A stretch of 24,409 bases of DNA from UBA4658 sp002405485. Its GTDB lineage: Bacteria > Planctomycetota > Phycisphaerae > Phycisphaerales > UBA1924. The notes below the pieces were generated by a model, which was not told the DNA's origin, ran no database searches, and worked only from the letters and a program-made list of their open reading frames with translations. Made by a program: the position numbers and the translations under genes. Below, piece by piece: positions 15,508 to 22,272 of this stretch. Within the stretch, counting starts at the first letter, position 1; each line of letters starts with the position of its first letter. Location of the stretch: assembly GCA_036823255.1 (NCBI GenBank), contig DAISGC010000063.1, positions 1-24,409 of the forward strand. The letters are read 5' to 3'.

Positions 15508-16433
15508 CGATCGCGAGCGAGCGTGCGCCCGCCGACAAGCTCCATGGACTGGATGAGCGTCCGGAGCTTGTCGAGCGTGGCCGGCGTCGCGGGCGTCATG
15601 GGCAGCCGCATCGCGCCCGAGTCGAGCCCCAGCAGCTTCAACGCGCCCTTGACGGGGATCGGGTTGGTTTCCAGGAACATGGCCTTGCTGAGCGCGGCGA
15701 GCTCGCGGTGGATCGCCAGAGCCTCTTCGTGACGCCCGCTGAGGGCGGCAGCGCACAGCGCGCTTGCGCGATCGGGCGCGACGTTGCTCACCACCGAGAT
15801 CACGCCGACAGCGCCGACGGCCATCATCGGGAGCGTGAGCGGGTCGTCGCCGCTGAGCACGGTGAAGCCCGGGCAGGCGGCGCAGGTCTCGCTGGTGAAG
15901 TCCACGTTGCCCGCGGCGTCCTTGATCGCGACGATGTTCGGGTGGCGGCTGAGCGTGCGGATGGTCTCAAGCGTCAGGCCGCCCGCGCTGCGACCCGGGA
16001 CGTTGTAGAGGATCGTCGGGATCGGGCAACTGTCGGCGATGGCGGTGTAGTGCCGGATCAGGCCGTCCTGTGTCGGCCGGTTGTAGTACGGATTCACGCT
16101 GAGCGTGGCGTCGGCGCCGAGCTGGTGGGCAAGGGTCTGGAGTTCGATGGCGTGGCGCGTGCTGTTGCTCCCGGCGCCGGCGATGGCCAGGAGCCCGCGG
16201 GCGTGCGCGAGCTTCACGCCCGCGGCGACCAGGCGCTCGTACTCGTCGTGATCGAGCGTCGGCGACTCGCCGGTTGTGCCGCTGATGACGATGCCGCTGA
16301 CCCCGCCGTCGGCCTGACGGTCGATCTGGCGGGCCAGCGCGTCAAAGTCGATCGCCGACCCGTCGGGCGTGAACGGGGTGATGATCGCGGTGTGGCAGCC
16401 GGTGAGCTGGAGACGGTGCGGGACGGTGGTCAT
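15504..16433 (-). CDS. dapA: 4-hydroxy-tetrahydrodipicolinate synthase
   Basis: 309 aa. It condenses pyruvate with aspartate semialdehyde in the lysine/diaminopimelate pathway, in the cytoplasm, and is normally a homotetrameric TIM barrel. Seen: G-T-T-G-E (52-56, equivalent to the Thr44/Thr45 pair of the E. coli enzyme), N-P-Y-Y-N-R-P (114-120), Y-N-V-P-G-R (Tyr143, Arg148) and the Schiff-base Lys171 in A-I-K-D-A-A-G-N. All catalytic residues are present and the length is usual. The start ATG at 16433 has AGGA 9 nt upstream. It is a housekeeping gene that marks the end of the terminase island; the convergent stops share the palindrome CTAG (15504-15507). Confidence 0.95.
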   Translation of the reverse strand: MTTVPHRLQLTGCHTAIITPFTPDGSAIDFDALARQIDRQADGGVSGIVISGTTGESPTLDHDEYERLVAAGVKLAHARGLLAIAGAGSNSTRHAIELQTLAHQLGADATLSVNPYYNRPTQDGLIRHYTAIADSCPIPTILYNVPGRSAGGLTLETIRTLSRHPNIVAIKDAAGNVDFTSETCAACPGFTVLSGDDPLTLPMMAVGAVGVISVVSNVAPDRASALCAAALSGRHEEALAIHRELAALSKAMFLETNPIPVKGALKLLGLDSGAMRLPMTPATPATLDKLRTLIQSMELVGGRTLARDR

Positions 16434-16734
16434 GGTGTGATGGTCCTGCGACGGCGCGCTGGCGTCGTCGAACGTGGTATCGGCTTGTTCAGGGAGACGG
16501 CGAGAACGATCCGGTCGGCGTGCGGCGGCGGCGAGGGTCGAGGACGCGTCGCCGCCGAGCTCACGTGCGTTTGCACGAGCTTCGGCACGGGCGTTTGCAG
16601 CCGGGCTGGAGTCGGATCGTCAGCATTGCCAGGTCAGAGTGTAGGCCCATCAAAGACACACGCTCGCCGGTGGCGCGATGCACCACCGGCGAGCGTGACC
16701 ATCTGGCACGAAGATGAAACCGGACCGATGCGGA
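16434..16734. other. Intergenic region upstream of dapA
   Basis: 301 bp without a supported gene. It contains the terminator of the PEP-CTERM gene (16659-16697), a direct repeat GCGTTTGCA (16567-16575 and 16591-16599), and a short palindrome GTGC-GTTT-GCAC (16566-16577 region). A dapA promoter is expected here, but I see no convincing -35/-10 pair. Confidence 0.4.
16659..16697 (-). terminator. Terminator of the tandem PEP-CTERM genes
   Basis: A perfect 15-bp stem: 16659-16673 pairs with 16683-16697, with a 9-nt loop. Read on the minus strand it lies 38 nt after the PEP-CTERM stop and is followed by TGTCTTTGAT, a moderately T-rich tail. It is the strongest hairpin in the window and also separates this unit from dapA. 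Confidence 0.65.
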
Positions 16735-17445
16735 TCAGCGTCGGCGACGGCGGCCGAGCAGTGCGACCGGGGCCAGCACGGCCAGCGCGCTGGGGGCGGG
16801 TACGGTGATGAAGGCCTTGTCGGAGCCGAACTCGAAGCGGACAAGGTTCGTGTTCAGGAAGTTCAGGTTGCTGATGGCGCTGGAGAGCGTCAGCGTGGCG
16901 ACGATCTCGTTGCGGATCGCGCCAAGACCACCCAGCGAGACCGGCATGGCGCTGGAGACCAGCCCGCCCTGCGGACCATTGAGCCCCGCGGGGCCGTCGA
17001 GGTTCGTCGAGCCGAAGGCCGTGGCCCCGGCGGTGAGGGAGGTGATGAAGTTGGTGAGCAGGCCGGACTGCGCGCTGTTGCCAAAGCCCCACTCGCCGCG
17101 CACGTTGGCGCCCGCGCCGAAGGACCCGGCGCTGAAGTTCAGCGACTGGCTGGTCGGCCCGATGACGACGTTGCCGCCGGAAATGGTGGTGTCCAAGGCG
17201 TTCGAGCCGGGAGAGCCGAAGTCCCACGAGACGCTGGTGAGGAGCTGGTCGGAGCTCCCGAAGCCCGCGGGCACGGCGGTCGAGGTGTTCTTGAGGCGAA
17301 CACGCAGCGTCGTGGCGTTGAGCAGCGTGAACTCGGCCTCAGCCGAGAGCCCGCCGAAGCCCGACGCGGTGATGATCACGCCGTGCGCAGCGGACGAGAG
17401 TGCAGTGACGGCAGCGAGACCAACGATCATCTTGCCACGAGACAT
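16735..17445 (-). CDS. Secreted PEP-CTERM-type protein (paralogue 1)
   Basis: 236 aa from the ATG at 17445, with GGGGA about 8 nt upstream. There is a signal peptide (MSRGKMIVGLAAVTALSSAAHG). The mature part is beta-rich with phrases shared with the next gene: A-E-F-T-L-L-N-A-T-T-L, S-S-D-Q-L-L-T, G-E-W-G-F-G-N, S-G-L-L-T-N-F-I-T, L-N-G-P-Q-G-G-L and V-R-F-E-F-G-S-D-K-A-F-I-T-V. The C-terminus is a sorting tail: V-P-A-P-S-A, a hydrophobic helix, then R-R-R-R-R. Here the usual P-E-P is P-A-P. Such tails are recognised and cut by an exosortase in the inner membrane; no exosortase is in this window. The function of the mature domain is unknown. Confidence 0.85.
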   Translation of the reverse strand: MSRGKMIVGLAAVTALSSAAHGVIITASGFGGLSAEAEFTLLNATTLRVRLKNTSTAVPAGFGSSDQLLTSVSWDFGSPGSNALDTTISGGNVVIGPTSQSLNFSAGSFGAGANVRGEWGFGNSAQSGLLTNFITSLTAGATAFGSTNLDGPAGLNGPQGGLVSSAMPVSLGGLGAIRNEIVATLTLSSAISNLNFLNTNLVRFEFGSDKAFITVPAPSALAVLAPVALLGRRRRR

Positions 17446-17580
17446 CAGAAAAATCCCCAAATGTGGGTGCATAACCATGCACACAGGATGGACCACCAGC
17501 GGGCCGGAGTGAGAGGAACGGCCCGAGCCGACAGAATAGTCGATACAACCCCCCCAAAACAAGTGTTCTTGAGAGAAATC

Positions 17581-18287
17581 TCAGACCAATCGGCGGCGTC
17601 CGGCCACGAGCATGCCGGAGGCGACCACGAGCATGGCGGCGGAGGCCGGGGTGGGGACGGTGATGAATGCCGCGTCGGATCCGAACTCAAACCGGACGAG
17701 CCCGGTGGTCAGGAAGTTCAGGGATGTCAGCGGGGAGGAGAGGGTGAGGGTGGTGACGATCTCGTCGGTGATGGCTCCGAGCCCGCCGAGGGGGACGAGC
17801 GGGATGTTCGTCGCCAGGCCGCCTTGGGGGCCGTTGAGGTTGGAGGGCCCATCGAGGTTGACGTTGCTGAAGGGGGTGCTTCCGGCCTGCAGGGTGGTGA
17901 TGAAGTTGGCGAGCAGGCCGGACTGGGCGGCGTTGCCGAAGCCCCACTCGCCGCTGACGTTGTCGCCGGCGACGTATGCGCCGGTGGAGAAGTTCTCTGA
18001 CTTGCTGCCGGGGGCGATGAGCACGGTGCCGGCGGTGATCTGCTGGGCGCCCGGGAAGGCCCAGGAAACGCCGGTGAGGAGCTGATCGGAGTTGGAGAAC
18101 CCGACCGGAACGCTCGTGGAGATGTTCTTGAGCTTGACCTCAAGGGTGGTGGCGTTGATGAGCGCGAACTCGGCACGCGCGGCGAGGCCTGAGGGAGCCG
18201 AGCCGACTACAACGACGGCGAGCGACGACGAAACCGAGGCGGACGCGGCCAGCGCGGCGAGAACGAGAGAACGAGAGAACGAACCAT
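17581..18287 (-). CDS. Secreted PEP-CTERM-type protein (paralogue 2), start codon out of frame through an octamer repeat
   Basis: The mature domain and tail (V-P-T-P-A-S … G-R-R-R-L-V) are clearly related to the next gene downstream: A-E-F-A-L-I-N-A-T-T-L, N-S-D-Q-L-L-T-G-V-S-W, G-E-W-G-F-G-N, L-N-G-P-Q-G-G-L, V-R-F-E-F-G-S-D. The only start with a ribosome-binding site is the ATG at 18287 (AAGG 8 nt upstream), but its frame ends after 26 codons. The coding frame has no ATG, GTG or TTG between there and a TTG at 18432. The mismatch lies in a tract of 2.9 copies of CGTTCTCT just after the ATG. With one unit fewer the ATG would read MVRSLVLAALAASAS and give a 232-aa protein with a normal signal peptide, matching the 236-aa paralogue. 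So the gene is either phase-variable and caught in the off state, or recently broken, or affected by a sequencing error. Confidence 0.75.
18259..18281 (-). repeat. Octanucleotide tandem repeat in the signal-peptide codons
   Basis: On the + strand GAGAACGA, GAGAACGA, GAGAACG (2.9 copies; CGTTCTCT on the coding strand). It starts 3 nt after the ATG of the PEP-CTERM gene. Loss of one copy, or gain of two, restores the reading frame. Confidence 0.85.
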
Positions 18288-18403
18288 TGGAGCCACCTTC
18301 GAGAGAGAGAAGGACACAAGACTCCCGGCAAATGCCCGGTGCCGGGGAGACCGTCTCTACTCTGCTCCAAGGTGTCCGAGGGAGAGTTCTCGGACCTTTC
18401 CGG

Positions 18404-18432
18404 AAGATACCCGGTATGGGTGGCTGATGCAA
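18404..18432 (-). promoter_or_regulatory. Candidate promoter of the tandem PEP-CTERM genes
   Basis: On the minus strand TTGCAT (18427-18432), 17-bp spacer, TATCTT (18404-18409). It is about 115 nt upstream of the ATG at 18287, leaving a long leader with a possible CCGAG/CTCGG hairpin and GAGAC-C-GTCTC (18347-18357 region). Confidence 0.4.
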
Positions 18433-18475
18433 CCAGTTTTGAAACGCGCGAACGCAGATCGTCCGAGAATGCCAC

Positions 18476-19525
18476 TCATTCTGGTGGGCAAATGGGCCTC
18501 GGCGACCGGCGGTTCGGGAAAATGGCGGTGCTCACGCCACGGGCCTGGCCCATGGGCCGGATGGGTCCGTCCTTGATGCGGTCGAGGGCGTGCAGGGCGT
18601 TGACGGGGCTGAACTCGCACCCGATGAACTGTCGGCCAAGGGCGTGGGCGACGACGCCGGTGGTGCCGGAGCCGAGGAAGGGATCGAGGACACGGTCGTT
18701 CGGCTTGGTGCAGGCGCTGATGACGCGTTCGAGGTAGACCTCTGGGAGTTGATTGTCGTGGTAGTGACGGCGTTCCTTGCTGTTGCCCTGGACGCGGCCC
18801 CAGAACTTGCCGTACCAGACGTCCATGGGGACGCGGAGGCCCGGGGGCATGCCGTCTTTCTTGGAGCGGGTGCGCGGGTCGCCGTAGATGGCGGCGCGGT
18901 CGGACATTTCGAGGATGTCGGCGGGGTTCCAGTGGTGGGGTGCGCCGGCCTTGGTGAAGTAGAGGGCGTGGACCTTGGAGTTGATGAATCGGTCGGTGGT
19001 GTTCTGCCCGAAGCGGTAGTGCCAGACGCACCAGTTGCGCATGCTGAGCGTGCCGGGGGCGATCGAGCGCGTGTGCGAGATGGGTCGGCCCTTGAGGAAG
19101 CAGACGATCTCGGCGGCCCAGTCGTCGGGGATGTTCACCCAGAGCGCGCCGCCTGGCCTGAGCGCGTCGACGCAGAGGGCGAGCCATTCGAAGGTGAAGT
19201 CGAGGTACTCGTGCTCGTGGAGCGCGTCGTTCCACTTGTCGTAGCCGCGGTTCCAGTTGAAGGGCGGGTCGGCGAAGACGAGATCGATGGAGCCCGGGGG
19301 GATGCGCACTGGGTCGCGCAGAGCGTCGCGACAGTCGCCGACGTGGACGGTGGCGGTGAGATCGGTGCCGGGCCGGGTGTGCGAGCGCGTGTCGCCGGGC
19401 TTGGGGAGTCGGCGCGTTTCCGCGGCGGGCATGGCGGGGACGTCAACCTCGGCGGTGTCGCGCGCGACGCGCTTGCCGTTGCGCGAGATGGTGTTGAGGT
19501 TGGCGGGCGGGCGGGTGCGGGGCAT
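18476..19525 (-). CDS. Solitary beta-class DNA methyltransferase (N6-adenine or N4-cytosine)
   Basis: 349 aa. It transfers a methyl group from S-adenosylmethionine to an amino group of adenine or cytosine in DNA. Seen: a long basic, probably disordered N-terminus (about 1-55), the catalytic motif D-P-P-F (86-89) in V-F-A-D-P-P-F-N-W, and the cofactor motif D-P-F-L-G-S-G-T-T (281-289) followed by the adenosine-pocket acidic region G-C-E-F-S. The catalytic motif precedes the cofactor motif, which is the beta order (Pfam N6_N4_Mtase). No restriction gene or specificity subunit lies beside it, so it is probably an orphan methylase with an epigenetic or protective role. The target sequence cannot be read from the protein. 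No Shine-Dalgarno is visible before the ATG at 19525. Confidence 0.9.
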   Translation of the reverse strand: MPRTRPPANLNTISRNGKRVARDTAEVDVPAMPAAETRRLPKPGDTRSHTRPGTDLTATVHVGDCRDALRDPVRIPPGSIDLVFADPPFNWNRGYDKWNDALHEHEYLDFTFEWLALCVDALRPGGALWVNIPDDWAAEIVCFLKGRPISHTRSIAPGTLSMRNWCVWHYRFGQNTTDRFINSKVHALYFTKAGAPHHWNPADILEMSDRAAIYGDPRTRSKKDGMPPGLRVPMDVWYGKFWGRVQGNSKERRHYHDNQLPEVYLERVISACTKPNDRVLDPFLGSGTTGVVAHALGRQFIGCEFSPVNALHALDRIKDGPIRPMGQARGVSTAIFPNRRSPRPICPPE

Positions 19526-19672
19526 TGCGGGATGGGCACGTGGGGCGTGGGATTGAGGAGCGAAGGGAGTGTAAACCGCCTCGCGCCGCCGCGACGAGGA
19601 CGAGTTTGGAACGGGCGTCGATCGCGGGCGTGCGGGCGCGGAGGCCAGTCGGTTCGGATGGTGCCTCGCCGC

Positions 19673-19768
19673 TCAACTGCAACCGCACTGGGCGAACCGG
19701 CTCTTTAGATCATCGAAGGTGTCGGAGACGTCAAGGACGCCACCGTTGTGATTTGCGGCCGAATACAC
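19673..19768 (-). CDS. Doubtful small protein (31 aa)
   Basis: A GTG-initiated frame ending D-T-F-D-D-L-K-S-R-F-A-Q-C-G-C-S. The sequence looks more protein-like than the Arg/Pro-rich noise elsewhere, and about two thirds of third positions are G or C. There is no Shine-Dalgarno, it reads toward the methyltransferase (147 bp away), and its upstream end overlaps the M60 promoter region. I do not recognise it. It may be chance. Confidence 0.2.
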   Translation of the reverse strand: MYSAANHNGGVLDVSDTFDDLKSRFAQCGCS

Positions 19769-19786
19769 ACGCCGACGAGCTGCCGG

Positions 19787-19792
19787 TACGCT
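19787..19792 (+). promoter_or_regulatory. Candidate -10 element placed for a leaderless M60 mRNA
   Basis: GG-TACGCT-GGGGTC-ATG: the hexamer ends 6 nt before the ATG at 19799, so transcription would start at or next to the start codon. GGTACGCTG is also part of the 12-mer seen at 8367-8378 and 24346-24357. Confidence 0.35.
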
Positions 19793-19798
19793 GGGGTC

Positions 19799-22003
19799 AT
19801 GGTGAAAGCACTGCGTGTGGCTGCGCTCGTTGGGGCGTGGGTGATTGTCGCGGGAGTGCGGGCGGCTGGGGTTGAGCCGCCGATGCCGCGGGCGGTGGAG
19901 TTCGCCGAGGGCGTCGAGGCGATCGCGTCGTCGGGCGTGCCTGGCCCGCTGGCGGTGTTCGGGGAGCGGGCGTTCGTGATCGTGACGGGGAAGGAGGGTC
20001 GGCAGGCGCGGCTGCCGGTCGTGGCGGGGGCCGAGTGGGGGCTTGGGCGCGTGGTCGCGTTCGGGCATGGCGGGATGATCGGGGCCGACGCGCTCAAGCA
20101 TCCCGGCACGGCTCGGATGGTGTCGGGGCTGGCGCGGTGGCTGGATGGTGAGCGTGGCGGGCCGATCGGCGTGGTCGGCAACGAGGCGATGGTGACGTTG
20201 CTGAAGGCGTCGGGGCTGGACGCGGAGGGGCTGCCGGAGCAGTGGGCCGATCGCGTGGGCGCGTACTCAGCGATCGTGGCGGATGCGCATGGCCTGGATG
20301 CGAAGGAGCGTGATGCGCTCCGGGCGTACATCACCGGCGGGGGCGGGCTTTTGAGCGCGGGGCTGGGCTGGGGGTGGCTGCAACTCAACCCCGGCAGGAG
20401 CATCCACGAGCATCCGGGCAATCTGCTGCTGCTGGACGCCGGGCTGGCCTGGTGCGACGGGATGCTGGAGACCGATCGCGCGAAGGAGTTTGCTGTTGCG
20501 CCGCCCGCGGGCGCTCTGCACGCGATGAGCGCGATGGATGCGCTGGAGGCGGCGGGGGAGGGGGGAGAAGGTGGGCTGGACGCGCAGGCATCGGCGACGC
20601 TCGCCGCGGCGGTGCGGGTGATGCCGATGGAGCACGCGATCATGCGTCGCGCGGGTCGACTGCTGGAAGAGCGTCGCGCGGGGGTGGTGGCGTCGCAGGA
20701 TCGGCCGCTGACGCGGAAGCAGGGAACGGAGCGCGTGCTGATGGCTCTGCAGATGGAGATCGAGCGTCGGACGCCGGCGGCGAGTGTGGTTGAGCATCCG
20801 TCGGCGAGCGCGTTTCCGGGGGCGGTGCCGAAGGACGCGCCGCGTGTGGAGCGGGAGATCGCGATCGCGCCGGGGGTTCCTGGGTGGCACAGCACGGGGC
20901 TGTATGCGCCGCCGGGGGAGGTGATCAGGGCGCGGGTGATCGACGGCGGATCGCTCCCGAAGGGCTCGGGGGTGCGGATCGGTTGCCACACGGACCATCT
21001 GTGGCACCATGACAAGTGGAACCGCGTGCCGGACATCTCGCGGACGGCTGCGTTTGTCGGGCAGGAGGCGGTGGGAGCGAGCGCGTTCGGGGGGCTGGTG
21101 TATGTCGAGCTGCCGAAGGGAGCGAGCGGGGCGGTGCGTGTGCGTGTGAGCGGCGGGGTGGCGGCTCCGCGGTTCGTGCTGGGTCGGACGTCAGCGGAGG
21201 AGTGGCGTGCCGAGCGCGTGGCCCCCGCGCCGTGGGGGGAGCTCGAGTCGCGGAAGGTGATCGTGAGCGTGCCGTCGGATGTGCTGCGGACGCTGGAGGA
21301 TCCGGCGGAGCTGATGCGGTTCTGGGACAGGATCAGCGACGCGCACGCGGAGCTGGCGAGGATCGATCCGCTGCCGCCGAGGCCGCACCGGTTTGTTGCG
21401 GACATGCAGATCAGCGCGGGGTACATGCACTCCGGGTATCCGATCATGACGCATCTGGATGCGGCCGAGGACATGGTGTCGCTGGATCGGCTGAAGCGTG
21501 GCTCGTGGGGGTTGCTGCACGAGCTTGGGCACAATCATCAGGAACCGGAGTGGACGTTTGACGGCACTGGGGAGGTGACGGTGAACCTGTTCTCGCTGCA
21601 CGCGATCGACACGATCTGCGAGCCGAAGGCGGGGCACCGGGGCCATCCGGGCGTGGACACGCCGCCGTCGCTTGCGCGGCATCTGGAGAAGGGCGCGCCG
21701 TTTGAGGATTGGAAGCGTGATCCGTTTCTGGCGCTGCACATGTATGTGCAGTTGCAGAGGGCGTTTGGGTGGGAGACGTTCAAGCGGGTGTTTGCGGAGT
21801 ATCGGTCGCTGCCGCGTGATCAGCGGCCGAGGAATGATGACGAGAAGCGAGACCAGTGGATGGTGCGCTTCAGCCGAGCGTGCGGGCGGAATCTGGGGCC
21901 GTTCTTTGTGGCGTGGGGCGTGCCGACGAGCGCGGCGGCGCGGGCGTCGATCGCGGATCTGCCGGGATGGATGCCCGAGGATTGGCCGGGGAAGAAAGAG
22001 TGA
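19799..22003 (+). CDS. Secreted M60-family zinc metallopeptidase, TCAF (FAM115)-like
   Basis: 734 aa from the ATG at 19799, giving a signal peptide (MVKALRVAALVGAWVIVAG). Residues about 25-230 resemble the amidotransferase-like fold at the start of animal TCAF proteins: P-L-A-V-F-G-E-R-A-F, G-L-G-R-V-V-A-F-G-H, G-G-G-L-L-S-A-G-L-G-W-G-W and F/H-P-G-N-L-L-L. Then W-H-S-T-G-L-Y-A-P-P-G and I-G-C-H-T-D-H-L, P-W-G-E-L-E-S, L-R-T-L-E-D-P and V-A-D-M-Q-I-S-A-G-Y-M-H-S-G-Y-P-I-M follow the same order as in TCAF/M60-like proteins. The zinc site is complete: H574-E-L-G-H578 with Glu592 as third ligand. M60 peptidases cleave glycoproteins such as mucins; here the substrate is unknown and the site of action is presumably the periplasm or cell surface. 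Confidence 0.88.
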   Translation: MVKALRVAALVGAWVIVAGVRAAGVEPPMPRAVEFAEGVEAIASSGVPGPLAVFGERAFVIVTGKEGRQARLPVVAGAEWGLGRVVAFGHGGMIGADALKHPGTARMVSGLARWLDGERGGPIGVVGNEAMVTLLKASGLDAEGLPEQWADRVGAYSAIVADAHGLDAKERDALRAYITGGGGLLSAGLGWGWLQLNPGRSIHEHPGNLLLLDAGLAWCDGMLETDRAKEFAVAPPAGALHAMSAMDALEAAGEGGEGGLDAQASATLAAAVRVMPMEHAIMRRAGRLLEERRAGVVASQDRPLTRKQGTERVLMALQMEIERRTPAASVVEHPSASAFPGAVPKDAPRVEREIAIAPGVPGWHSTGLYAPPGEVIRARVIDGGSLPKGSGVRIGCHTDHLWHHDKWNRVPDISRTAAFVGQEAVGASAFGGLVYVELPKGASGAVRVRVSGGVAAPRFVLGRTSAEEWRAERVAPAPWGELESRKVIVSVPSDVLRTLEDPAELMRFWDRISDAHAELARIDPLPPRPHRFVADMQISAGYMHSGYPIMTHLDAAEDMVSLDRLKRGSWGLLHELGHNHQEPEWTFDGTGEVTVNLFSLHAIDTICEPKAGHRGHPGVDTPPSLARHLEKGAPFEDWKRDPFLALHMYVQLQRAFGWETFKRVFAEYRSLPRDQRPRNDDEKRDQWMVRFSRACGRNLGPFFVAWGVPTSAAARASIADLPGWMPEDWPGKKE

Positions 22004-22272
22004 GTGCGGGGTTGGTGGCGTTGACGGCGCGAAGAACACTGCTGGCACCTGCGGCATGACGAGAGACGTCGTGCGCGAACTCGTGCGTTCGCACACGCCG
22101 CCCGGCACATCGGGCCGCCCCGGCGAACCGGTGGTGGACGTGTGCGAACTTCACCTTCCGGCGACACGTATCAGGGCCAAGTGAAGCGTGCACGGCCTGG
22201 GCAGACCGAGCCGTGGACGCCCACGTTGGTCACGCCTTTTTTCGTGCGCCGTATTTGGAGTATCCTGTGCCC
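22004..22272. other. Intergenic region with long-range inverted repeat
   Basis: 269 bp without a supported gene. GTTCGCACAC (22087-22096) is perfectly inverted at 22140-22149 (GTGTGCGAAC), and the 43-nt interior can form a smaller GCCCG/CGGGC hairpin, so the transcript could fold into a nested stem. A T6 run (22237-22242) downstream of CGTGG-ACGC-CCACG (22212-22225 region) may be a terminator for the M60 gene. A 42-codon ATG frame (22056-22184) has no ribosome-binding site. Confidence 0.35.
22261..22266 (+). promoter_or_regulatory. Candidate -10 element placed for a leaderless carbonic anhydrase mRNA
   Basis: TATCCT (22261-22266), then GTGCCC, then the ATG at 22273: the same 6-nt gap as for the M60 and HTH genes. 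No -35 match or well-spaced Shine-Dalgarno is visible. Confidence 0.35.

Larger units (their letters stand above)
19526..19798. promoter_or_regulatory. Divergent promoter region between methyltransferase and M60 peptidase
   Basis: 273 bp between divergent starts. For the methyltransferase a -10-like TACACT (19568-19573, minus) lies about 42 nt before the ATG, without a clear -35. For the M60 gene see the separate entry. A 31-codon minus-strand reading frame (19673-19768) is listed separately as doubtful. Confidence 0.3.

Noticed and set aside
16566..16599. A riboswitch upstream of dapA
   Set aside because: The leader has only short repeats and small hairpins; the conserved core of a lysine riboswitch is not seen.
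17549..17555. A run of seven C as a possible phase-variation tract
   Set aside because: It lies upstream of the start of the downstream PEP-CTERM gene at 17445, outside any supported coding frame.
22056..22184. A 42-codon ATG frame after the M60 gene
   Set aside because: No ribosome-binding site, no recognisable sequence, and the inverted repeat in it explains the composition equally well.
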